Positions 8,759 through 16,079 of a stretch of DNA of 64,000 bases are shown here, in pieces. The DNA is from an uncultured Bacteriovorax sp. (lineage in GTDB: Bacteria > Bdellovibrionota > Bacteriovoracia > Bacteriovoracales > Bacteriovoracaceae), in NCBI GenBank assembly GCA_946481315.1, contig CAMLMH010000001.1:310001-374000 (forward strand). The letters are read 5' to 3'. Within the stretch, counting starts at the first letter, position 1, and each line of letters begins with the position of its first letter. The notes under the pieces were generated by a model, which was not told the origin of the DNA, searched no databases, and saw only the letters and a list, made by a program, of their open reading frames with translations. The position numbers were made by a program, and so were the translations under genes.

Positions 8759-9687
8759 AAATATTATTTCTGCTGGTTACCACTCTGTTAAGTCAGGCAG
8801 CCTGGTCGGCTAATTGTTTTGATTTATCAGCTCCTGCTCTGACGTATATTGTGAGCGATAATAATCCGGCCGCAACCGGAACGGTTTCTATTATTAGAAC
8901 CAGTAATTCTGCAAATTGTAATAATTATTTTCTGGGTTTTTCTAAAGGTGGCTCAACCAGTTATACCCGCAGAGTTTTGAATGCTGCTACCAATGCAACT
9001 ATCGAATACAATATCTTTAAGAATTCCGGTTCTTCCGGACTCCTGAAAGATAAGCCGGATATCACATCCAGCAATGAAACATTCATTGGTACCATTGCCC
9101 GCAATCAGACAATTACTCATACTTATTATTTTGTTCTGGGCTCAATTAATGCTTCTTCTCCTCCTCGTTATGGAGATTACACCGATACGATTGTGGTTCA
9201 TGATTATCATGGTACCTGGAACGGAAGTAGTACTCTCGATGATTCGATGAATCTCAATATTACAATTAATGTTCCCAAAATGATTCAACTGGCCCTTATA
9301 GCTTCAGGCGATGTTTTCGATTCCACTCAAACTTCCAAAGTTCTGGATTTCGGAGAACTCGAGCTGAATGAAGAACTGGGATTTGACATTAAACTCGTGA
9401 GCAATGCCGGTTATAATCTGCTTGTCTCTTCAGCCAATAATGGAAAATTAAAAAATACGACTGTTGTCGATCCTAATGGTCTAATTGATTATGAATTCTA
9501 CGCCAATAATGTTCTGAGGGGACTTAGTTCATCTGCTTCCAGTCCGGTCTCTATTGCTTCTGGAACAGGTGTGACGCCGGCTGGCGGAGCGACTGTGCCA
9601 ATCCGGGTTAAAATCGGATCTGTTAGCGGAAAAATACAGGGTGATTATGAAGACACTATCACAGTCACCGTTGTCAGTACCGACTAA
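8755..9687 (+). CDS. Two-domain pilus tip protein (CsuE-like, spore-coat-U fold)
   Basis: A 310-residue secreted protein with signal peptide MKILFLLVTTLLSQAAWSA. It consists of two beta domains. The first (about 20-165) ends in YGDYTDTIVV, the second (about 170-310) ends in GDYEDTITVTV, both matching the closing strand of the pilin. A two-domain subunit encoded last in a Csu-type operon is the position of the tip adhesin, whose first domain binds surfaces. It overlaps the usher stop by four bases (ATGA). Cys residues near 20 and 55 could form a disulphide. Adhesin function is inferred from position and domain number, not from a known binding site. Confidence 0.78.
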   Translation: MKILFLLVTTLLSQAAWSANCFDLSAPALTYIVSDNNPAATGTVSIIRTSNSANCNNYFLGFSKGGSTSYTRRVLNAATNATIEYNIFKNSGSSGLLKDKPDITSSNETFIGTIARNQTITHTYYFVLGSINASSPPRYGDYTDTIVVHDYHGTWNGSSTLDDSMNLNITINVPKMIQLALIASGDVFDSTQTSKVLDFGELELNEELGFDIKLVSNAGYNLLVSSANNGKLKNTTVVDPNGLIDYEFYANNVLRGLSSSASSPVSIASGTGVTPAGGATVPIRVKIGSVSGKIQGDYEDTITVTVVSTD

Positions 9688-9689
9688 AA

Positions 9690-9720
9690 CCTCTAGAATA
9701 AGACGTTCTATTTAGAGGGA
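9690..9720 (+). promoter_or_regulatory. Stem that covers the trpS ribosome-binding site
   Basis: CCTCTA (9690-9695) is exactly complementary to TAGAGG (9713-9718), and TAGAGG contains the Shine-Dalgarno sequence AGAGGG of trpS, five bases before its ATG. The stem extends by a G-U and an A-U pair. In an RNA running through from the pilus operon or starting near 9680, the stem would hide the ribosome-binding site. No T-run follows, so it is unlikely to be a terminator. Confidence 0.4.
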
Positions 9721-9724
9721 ATTT

Positions 9725-10723
9725 ATGTCAAAGAAAGTCTGCCTTACCGGCGTTAAGCCAACTGGAATGCCTCATCTTGGCAATTATATCGGGGCGATTA
9801 AGCCGGCGATAGATCTCGCCAATTCCGGTGAATATGATTCTTATTATTTCATTGCTGATTACCATTCTTTAATTGGTGTTCATGACTCTAAACTCCTTCG
9901 CAGTTACATTTACGAAGTTGCAGCGACCTGGCTAGCGATGGGACTGGATCCAAAAAAAGTTACGCTCTATAAGCAGAGTGATATTCCGGAAATTCTGGAG
10001 CTTCACTGGATTATTTCCTGTTTTACGGTGAAAGGTTTGATGAACCGGGCTCATGCATACAAAGCGATGGTGCAAGACAATCAAGAGCAGGAACGCGATG
10101 AAGATCATGGCGTGAATATGGGATTATTTACTTATCCGATACTGATGGCGGCAGATATAATGATTATGGGAGCTGATGTGGTGCCGGTTGGTGCCGATCA
10201 GATCCAGCACATCGAAATCACCCGTGATATCGCGACAAATTTTAATCATAATTACGGACAAAAATTAAAACTGCCGAAAGCTATTGTTCGCGAAGGAAAT
10301 AAATTACTCGTGGGCCTTGATGGGCGCAAGATGAGTAAGAGCTATAACAATCACATTCCTCTTTTCTCGACGGAAAAAGAACTTAAAAAACTTATTAACC
10401 GTATAACGACTGACTCCAGTGATCCAACGACTCCCAAAAATCCCGATGAGTCACTCATCTTTGATTTTTACAGTGAATTTGCAACTAAGGAACAAACTGA
10501 AGCTCTTCGGGCCTGGTATCAGCGCGGGATCGGGTGGGGAGAAGCCAAGATGGAACTTCTCAGCGTGCTTAATGAAATGCTTAAAGGTCCGCGTGAAACC
10601 TACGCAGAACTTATGGCCAATCCTAAAAGAATTGATCTCATTCTGGAAGAAGGGGCTGCACGTGTGCGACCACAGGCCCAGGCGCTTGTGCAAAATTTAA
10701 AAACGACCATCGGTGTGAAATAG
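9725..10723 (+). CDS. trpS: Tryptophan--tRNA ligase
   Basis: A 332-residue class I aminoacyl-tRNA synthetase that charges tRNA-Trp in the cytoplasm. It has the N-terminal TGVKPTGMPHLGNYIGA segment, where PHLGN is the HIGH-type ATP-binding motif (about residues 17-21). The central GADQIQHIEITRDIA segment carries tryptophan-binding residues, and the class I lysine loop appears as GRKMSKS (about 200-206). Length is standard. The ATG is preceded by AGAGGG. It follows the pilus operon after 37 bases and precedes an outer-membrane protein gene after nine bases. It is a housekeeping gene with no functional link to either neighbour. Confidence 0.97.
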   Translation: MSKKVCLTGVKPTGMPHLGNYIGAIKPAIDLANSGEYDSYYFIADYHSLIGVHDSKLLRSYIYEVAATWLAMGLDPKKVTLYKQSDIPEILELHWIISCFTVKGLMNRAHAYKAMVQDNQEQERDEDHGVNMGLFTYPILMAADIMIMGADVVPVGADQIQHIEITRDIATNFNHNYGQKLKLPKAIVREGNKLLVGLDGRKMSKSYNNHIPLFSTEKELKKLINRITTDSSDPTTPKNPDESLIFDFYSEFATKEQTEALRAWYQRGIGWGEAKMELLSVLNEMLKGPRETYAELMANPKRIDLILEEGAARVRPQAQALVQNLKTTIGVK

Positions 10724-10732
10724 GAGATTTCA

Positions 10733-11530
10733 ATGAAACTTTTTGCAGCAATTTTTCTTTTAACGACCAGCCTGTATGCTCAAGAAGTTATCATGGGAGC
10801 TCCACTTTCGGTGGATGAAGAGCCGGGGCGTCCGCTTAAAACGCAACAGGACCAGCCCATTGGAGCGATTGTTCCTGCTGAAGCAGTCATAAACCCTAAT
10901 GACGGTCAGATTAAACTGGATAAGGCTGAAACAACTACAAATGCAGATGAAAAAAAAGAGCAATCAGCAGAAGCTAAAGTGATTGAAAACCTTGCCGTCC
11001 ACCAGGCGAGCACTCCTTTTATCCCGCAAAAATATCTGCAATTTGGCTTTGGTTACCTGGATTCTAAATGGGAAAAAGCCCACAACAGTCTGGATAATGG
11101 GTCGGTGCTGACTTCTTTTAAAGTGGCTTCTGATATGAACAAAAAAGTTCAAGTCGGTTTTGCAGTCGAAATAATGAACGACACCAGTGATCAGACAATG
11201 CCGGACAACGTCCGAGTTTTACAATACCGCTTGTTTGCTGATTATCATGCCCCTATTTTTGCTGAACGTCTCCATTGGGTGGCTGGCCTGGCGCTTTCTA
11301 TCGGCGATTACAGCATCAGGAGACTTTCCCTCAATGCCCAGGGTGAAGAAGTGAATACTAAGATCAAGGCAGGTACTATTTACGGATTGATTCCAGCTGC
11401 AGGAATTAGATTTTATTTAGTTGACCAGAATAGCTTCGACATTATGGTGGAGTATCATCAGTATTTTTCTACGCCGCAACGTTATATCAGCGGGCTGGCC
11501 CTTGCTCCGCGCTTTAGCTTCCTCTTCTAG
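10733..11530 (+). CDS. Predicted outer-membrane beta-barrel protein
   Basis: A 265-residue secreted protein. The signal peptide MKLFAAIFLLTTSLYAQ is followed by a low-complexity, charged periplasmic stretch of about 75 residues. A C-terminal region of roughly 165 residues with alternating amphipathic strands comes next (YLQFGFGYLDSKW, KVQVGFAVEI, RLHWVAGLALSIGDYSI). It ends in a terminal Phe (APRFSFLF), the classic signal for outer-membrane barrel insertion by BamA. An eight-strand barrel would fit. The ribosome-binding site is AGGAG, nine bases after trpS, so the two are likely co-transcribed. Function is unknown; the repeated strands give no substrate clue. Confidence 0.75.
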   Translation: MKLFAAIFLLTTSLYAQEVIMGAPLSVDEEPGRPLKTQQDQPIGAIVPAEAVINPNDGQIKLDKAETTTNADEKKEQSAEAKVIENLAVHQASTPFIPQKYLQFGFGYLDSKWEKAHNSLDNGSVLTSFKVASDMNKKVQVGFAVEIMNDTSDQTMPDNVRVLQYRLFADYHAPIFAERLHWVAGLALSIGDYSIRRLSLNAQGEEVNTKIKAGTIYGLIPAAGIRFYLVDQNSFDIMVEYHQYFSTPQRYISGLALAPRFSFLF

Positions 11531-11713
11531 GAGGCTTTGGTCTTTTTTACACATAGGGCCAGATAAGGCTGGTAAGTTCAAACATTTTGTCGTAGAAGGA
11601 CTTAACAAATAATCGTTTCTCTCATCGTGAAGCTTTTTACTCTCGTGTTCGAATTTAGCGGGTTTCATTAGAAAAGCATTGTGATGATGAAACCACATTC
11701 AACGGAGTATTAA

Positions 11714-13498
11714 GTGACATTTCAAGAATTGCCACTACGTGAGTCTTTGATCAAAGCGATCACCGAAAGAGGATACGTAGAACCAACAGAGATCCAGGCG
11801 CAGGCCATTCCAGCATTAGCAACAACAGATACAGATTTCGTCGGACAAGCTCAGACAGGTACAGGTAAAACTGCTGCTTTCGTTTTGCCTCTACTTAACA
11901 AAATCGACTGTTCTCAACGGGACGTTCAGGCGCTGATCCTGACACCAACACGCGAACTTGCCAATCAGATTAACGATGAGATCAAAAAATTCTCAACTTA
12001 CGAAAAAATTAAAACGCTTCCGGTTTACGGAGGTATTTCACTAGAAGGCCAGATCAGAGGTCTTCGCAAAGACAAACCACAAATTGTTGTCGGTACTCCG
12101 GGACGTGTCCTGGATCTTATCGATCGTGGTGTTTTGATTCTCGATAATGCAAAGTTTGCTGTTTTAGATGAAGCTGATGAAATGCTCGATATGGGATTCA
12201 TTGATGACGTTAAACACATTCTTTCTCAGTTGGGTGAAACAAAGAAAACCTGGATGTTTTCGGCTACTATGCCGGCACCGATTCTTTCACTCATCAAAAC
12301 TTATTTGAAAGATCCGTTAGTCGTTAAAGTAAAAAAAACCACAACGACAAACGAATCAATTGAACAAAAGCACTTTGTTGTTCGTCCTTCACAAATGAGC
12401 GAAGCAATCTGCCGTATTCTTGATTCCCTGGATGATTACTACGGAATGATTTTCTGTCGTACCAAAGTTGATGCTAAGTCGCTTGCCGATGAATTGAATG
12501 CTCGTGGATATCCTTCAGATTCAATGCACGGAGATATGTCACAACAACAACGTGACATCACAATGAAAAATTTTAAAGCTAAAAAAATTAAGATGCTTGT
12601 TTGTACAGACGTAGCGGCCCGAGGAATTGACGTGGACAACCTTACTCACGTTATTAACTACGGTCTTCCTCAAGACATCGAGTCTTATGTTCACCGTATT
12701 GGTCGTACCGGTCGCGCTGGAATGACTGGGGTTGCGATTACACTTATAGAGCCAAGTGAACGTTACAGACTTCGTATGGTTGAAAACAATACGAAAGCCA
12801 GAATCGTTCAGGCGACACTTCCAACTCCAAAAGAGCTGAAAGAAGTTATGGTGAGAAAAGAACTTAAAAAGTTCGATGCGATGATTGAGCATTTAGATAA
12901 ACTGGAAATGGATGAAGTATTTGCAGAGAAATTTGCCGATATGGAAAAAGCTGATCTGTTAAAGGTCATGTACAATCACCTTTTCAAATCTCAAATCTCC
13001 CGTTACGACCATGCTCCATCTCTTGAAGTTCAGGACCAAAGACGTCCGGACAACAGAGATGCGCGTGGAAACCGTGACCAGGGGGCTCAAGGCGGACCAC
13101 GTACAAGCAACACTGGTAATATGCGCTTTTTCGTGAATATCGGTAAAGACCACGGACTGACTCTGAAATCCCTATTGGGTTCAGTGGCGGGAATGGTTAA
13201 TGTCGATGAGCGTCTAATCAGAAACGTAGATATGAAGGAAACATTCTCATTCCTGGAGATGCCGGAAGCATTTGGTAACCAACTCTTAAAAGTAAATGGA
13301 CCTACAATAAATGATCGTCAGGTTCGTTTCGAAATAACTCGCTCAGGTCCGACAAGCCGCACTTCACACGGTGGTGGTGACCGTGATCGTCGTCCATCAT
13401 TCCGCAGCGGAAGTAATTATCGCAATGCTAATGGAGGCGGTGGGGCTTCTTACGGAAACCGATCTGAAGGACGTAGCGAAAGATCGTTTCGTTCTTAA
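11714..13498 (+). CDS. deaD: DEAD-box RNA helicase of the DeaD/CsdA type
   Basis: A 594-residue ATP-dependent RNA helicase, probably for ribosome assembly and RNA turnover. The GTG start has GGAG seven bases upstream. Motifs in order: Q motif near residues 2-30, Walker A AQTGTGKT (46-53), PTRELA (77-82), DEAD (151-154), SAT (182-184), and HRIGRTGR in the second RecA-like lobe. Beyond residue about 440 comes a basic, disordered linker, then a DbpA-type RNA-binding domain (MRFFVNIGKDHGL to VRFEITRSG). A Gly/Arg/Ser-rich tail closes the protein. This is the domain order of DeaD/CsdA; in Escherichia coli that protein is cold-induced. The 183-base leader before the gene is long but shows no clear element. 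Confidence 0.92.
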   Translation: MTFQELPLRESLIKAITERGYVEPTEIQAQAIPALATTDTDFVGQAQTGTGKTAAFVLPLLNKIDCSQRDVQALILTPTRELANQINDEIKKFSTYEKIKTLPVYGGISLEGQIRGLRKDKPQIVVGTPGRVLDLIDRGVLILDNAKFAVLDEADEMLDMGFIDDVKHILSQLGETKKTWMFSATMPAPILSLIKTYLKDPLVVKVKKTTTTNESIEQKHFVVRPSQMSEAICRILDSLDDYYGMIFCRTKVDAKSLADELNARGYPSDSMHGDMSQQQRDITMKNFKAKKIKMLVCTDVAARGIDVDNLTHVINYGLPQDIESYVHRIGRTGRAGMTGVAITLIEPSERYRLRMVENNTKARIVQATLPTPKELKEVMVRKELKKFDAMIEHLDKLEMDEVFAEKFADMEKADLLKVMYNHLFKSQISRYDHAPSLEVQDQRRPDNRDARGNRDQGAQGGPRTSNTGNMRFFVNIGKDHGLTLKSLLGSVAGMVNVDERLIRNVDMKETFSFLEMPEAFGNQLLKVNGPTINDRQVRFEITRSGPTSRTSHGGGDRDRRPSFRSGSNYRNANGGGGASYGNRSEGRSERSFRS

Positions 13499-13530
13499 TC
13501 AAAAATGAACTATAATCTGACTTAACTTTC

Positions 13531-13560
13531 AAAGCGCCCTAATCGGGCGCTTTTTTTATT
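13531..13560 (+). terminator. Rho-independent terminator of the helicase gene
   Basis: AAAGCGCCC and GGGCGCTTT form a nine-pair stem with a short loop, followed by TTTTTATTTTTTA. It lies 32 bases after the helicase stop and immediately before the MurG-like gene. Confidence 0.92.
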
Positions 13561-13575
13561 TTTTAGGAACAGATT

Positions 13576-14643
13576 ATGGCAAAGACTCTTGTATTTACCG
13601 GTGGTGGCAGTGGCGGACATGTCATGCCGGCGCTTACAATCATTAAAAAAATAAATCAGAAGAAAGAATTCGATATCCACTACGTTGGAGGATTTGCCAG
13701 TATTGAGCGCGACCTGGTGAAAGATTACGATCTCACCTATCATCCGATTCATACCGGAAAACTGCGGCGCTATCTTTCACTAGAGAATATTAAAGATGCT
13801 TTTCGAATTATTTTGGGTCTTTTTGATGCTCTCAAGCTCCTGAGTAAATTCGACCGATCAGAAACACTGATCATTTCAACTGGTGGCTTCGTCTCTGTTC
13901 CGGTTGTCATTGCCGGATGGATCCTTCGGAAAAAAGTTTTTATTCATGAACAGACAAGCCGGGTAGGTCTTGCCAACAGAATATGCTCACGATTTGCCGA
14001 TAAAGTTTTTATCAGTTTTGAGGAATCCTACAATTATTTTGACCGCAGTAAAACTTTTTATAGTGGATATCCTTTACGGGAGGAATGTTACACTGAAAAA
14101 ATAAACCCTGTTGTTATCAATGGTCGTTTAATTAACGACAATCCAAAACCGATCCTCTTTGTCACTGGAGGGGGAAATGGAGCCCAGCTGATAAATAAAC
14201 TGATTGAGCGCAATTTTAACCTGCTTACTGACCGCTTTTTAATAATCCATCAGGTGGGAAAAGCGAATATAGAGTATTTCCAGAAGCTCTCTCATCCTGA
14301 CTACATGCCGCTCGCCTTTATTGGTCCGGAAATAATCGATCTGATGAAACTGGCCACTGTCACTGTGTCCCGATCAGGTGCAGGAACAGTTTGTGAACTC
14401 ATCGCCGTTGGGAAAAAATCTATTTTTATCCCTCTGAGAATCGCCCAGAAAAATGAACAGTTTCACAATGCGCTGGAAGCACAGAAAAAAATCGGATCGA
14501 TTATCATAGAAGAAAAAGATCTGAACGACGAAACCTTTCTGAAGGCTATTCATGATATCGGAACCCCGAATCCTATGAAAAAGGTTCAGACTCAAAATGG
14601 TCTTGATTATCTTATTTCGGAAATTAATAAAGCTCTGGAGTAG
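13576..14643 (+). CDS. murG: MurG-like UDP-GlcNAc glycosyltransferase
   Basis: A 355-residue GT-B glycosyltransferase. MurG adds GlcNAc to lipid I at the inner face of the cytoplasmic membrane to make lipid II. The N-terminal glycine loop GGGSGGHVMPAL (about residues 9-20) matches the MurG GGTGGH-x-x-PAL motif. A HEQT segment (family HEQN) followed by GLANR, a second glycine loop (FVTGGGNGAQ), and the sugar-nucleotide segment SRSGAGTVCEL with IPLRIAQKNEQFHNA complete the pattern. Changes from the canonical HEQN and DHQ residues and its position far from other cell-wall genes leave open that it is a MurG paralogue. It ends two bases before the convergent response regulator gene. Confidence 0.8.
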   Translation: MAKTLVFTGGGSGGHVMPALTIIKKINQKKEFDIHYVGGFASIERDLVKDYDLTYHPIHTGKLRRYLSLENIKDAFRIILGLFDALKLLSKFDRSETLIISTGGFVSVPVVIAGWILRKKVFIHEQTSRVGLANRICSRFADKVFISFEESYNYFDRSKTFYSGYPLREECYTEKINPVVINGRLINDNPKPILFVTGGGNGAQLINKLIERNFNLLTDRFLIIHQVGKANIEYFQKLSHPDYMPLAFIGPEIIDLMKLATVTVSRSGAGTVCELIAVGKKSIFIPLRIAQKNEQFHNALEAQKKIGSIIIEEKDLNDETFLKAIHDIGTPNPMKKVQTQNGLDYLISEINKALE

Positions 14644-14645
14644 GC

Positions 14646-15323
14646 TTAGCCAATTCTTAGAATATATCCGCGAGATTTAATCGTACGGATGTACTTCGAC
14701 CATGGCATCAACTTCTTTCTAAGATTTGAAAGGTGAGTATCAATGTTTTGATTTTGAACGTGAATATTCGGCCATAATAAATTGGTGATATATTCGCGGG
14801 AGAAAACTTTGTTAGGGTTGCGGGCCAGCAGTTGAATTAATTTAAATTCAATCGGAGTCAGCTGAATTTTTTCATTATTTAGTTCAGCCATCTGCATTTC
14901 ACAATGAAGTTTGAAACCATCAAAGACAATGACATCTTCTTGCTGAGAAGTGTTTTGTTTTGAATTGATTTTATTTTTAATACGAGCAATGAGTTCTCGC
15001 AGTGAAACCGGCTTAACTATAAAGTCATCAGCTCCAAGGTTTAGTCCTTTGATGACTGATTCCTCTGAAGGATCACCAGAAAGGAAAATGACAGGAACTT
15101 CCGGATGGGTGGCTTTAAATTTTTCATATAACTCAAAACCATTAACGATTGGCATATGCAGATCGAGAAGAATTAAGTCTGTTTGATTTTTGGAAAGAAA
15201 CGTCAGCAGATCGAGTGGATTTTGGATTAATTCTAAATTGAATGTTGGTGAAAGTAATTCGTTGTAACTTTTTAGATTATCTCTTACATCATCAACAATT
15301 GTTACGTGCATTTTCTTTTCCAT
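14646..15323 (-). CDS. OmpR/PhoB-type response regulator
   Basis: A 225-residue two-component regulator. The receiver domain (residues 5-120) has the acidic pair D11-D12, the phosphoacceptor D54 in LILLDLHMP, the SGDPSE switch region and K104 in FIVKPVS. The C-terminal winged helix (about 128-225) has the family pattern LTPIEFKLIQLLARNPNKVFSRE and ends in IRTIKSRGYILRIG, typical of OmpR/PhoB DNA-binding domains. No histidine kinase is next to it, so it is an orphan here. The gene is monocistronic and convergent with murG. Confidence 0.93.
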   Translation of the reverse strand: MEKKMHVTIVDDVRDNLKSYNELLSPTFNLELIQNPLDLLTFLSKNQTDLILLDLHMPIVNGFELYEKFKATHPEVPVIFLSGDPSEESVIKGLNLGADDFIVKPVSLRELIARIKNKINSKQNTSQQEDVIVFDGFKLHCEMQMAELNNEKIQLTPIEFKLIQLLARNPNKVFSREYITNLLWPNIHVQNQNIDTHLSNLRKKLMPWSKYIRTIKSRGYILRIG

Positions 15324-15481
15324 ACGATCAGCTACTCCCAGGGGACAATGTCATTGCGGATATCAGCATTCATGAAGAGATGCCAAACTCCGGATCTTGA
15401 GGTTCGTACTATAGACTACTGTTTTTACAGAAATTAGTAAACGGGAAGAAATGATCTAGGTGGGTATTCGTAAAAGATTAA

Positions 15482-15504
15482 GGCGCTCTTAAGGTAAGAG
15501 CGCC
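15482..15504 (-). terminator. Hairpin after the chalcone-isomerase-like gene
   Basis: GGCGCTCTTA and TAAGAGCGCC make a perfect ten-pair stem with a three-base loop, 14 bases beyond the stop of the minus-strand gene at 15518-16066. On that strand it is followed by a weak T-rich run. Confidence 0.75.
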
Positions 15505-15517
15505 ATGAGATTGAAAC

Positions 15518-16066
15518 TTATTTTCCCAAAAGGCCAGTTTTTAGATTCTCATCCAGTGGGTTGGTAAACCAGATGTTCAAAAGGGCCTTACTGAAATCTG
15601 GTGAGGCTACCTTATCAAATGCTTTTCCTTTAAAGTTAAGAACGACACCGTCTGCAAAAAAGCTGACAATCATTCTTTCACCTTTTGCTATATCGCTCAC
15701 GTTCACTAAGAATTTCTCCAGTGTTGGCATCAGGGGTTTAGCTGCAGCTCCGTTAGCTTTTTCCATTGCTTCGACGTAAGTTTTTTTCAAATCTTTTGCA
15801 CTCACATCGCGAACAAAGTGCATCACAATTTGTTTTGGTTCCGGTGAATTAAGAAAAGTTCCCGGATCACTGCTTTTGCTTGTTAGGTACAGACCGCCAT
15901 AATAAACTTTGATTTTCAAAAATGTAGCCTTTCTGATGCCCACACCATTTAAAACCAGGTCTTTTCCGCCGACATTTACTTTGTCTTCAAAATTGATCCC
16001 ATCGACCGTTAAAGCAAAGGCATTGAGAGCAAAAAGCGCGAGTAGAGTGCAAAGAATTTTCTTCAT
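15518..16066 (-). CDS. Secreted chalcone isomerase-like protein
   Basis: A 182-residue exported protein. After signal peptide MKKILCTLLALFALNAFA the whole mature chain fits the bacterial chalcone-isomerase-like family: a start resembling VDGINFEDKVNVGGKDLVLNG, GIRKATFLKIKVYYGGLYL with the characteristic K-V-Y-x-x-G-L-Y pattern, MHFVRDVSAKDL, and the ending ALLNIWFTNPLDENLKTGLLG. The bacterial members are periplasmic or outer-membrane-associated, lack the flavonoid catalytic residues and have no defined reaction; fatty-acid binding has been proposed. AGGAG precedes the ATG. It lies 13 bases downstream of typA on the same strand, so it may be read from the typA promoter. Confidence 0.85.
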   Translation of the reverse strand: MKKILCTLLALFALNAFALTVDGINFEDKVNVGGKDLVLNGVGIRKATFLKIKVYYGGLYLTSKSSDPGTFLNSPEPKQIVMHFVRDVSAKDLKKTYVEAMEKANGAAAKPLMPTLEKFLVNVSDIAKGERMIVSFFADGVVLNFKGKAFDKVASPDFSKALLNIWFTNPLDENLKTGLLGK

Positions 16067-16079
16067 TGAGATCTCCTGA

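Noticed and set aside
9688..9724. T-box or trp-leader attenuator before trpS
   Set aside because: Only 37 bases are available and no specifier loop, T-box sequence or Trp-rich leader peptide is seen; the SD-masking stem is the only structure.
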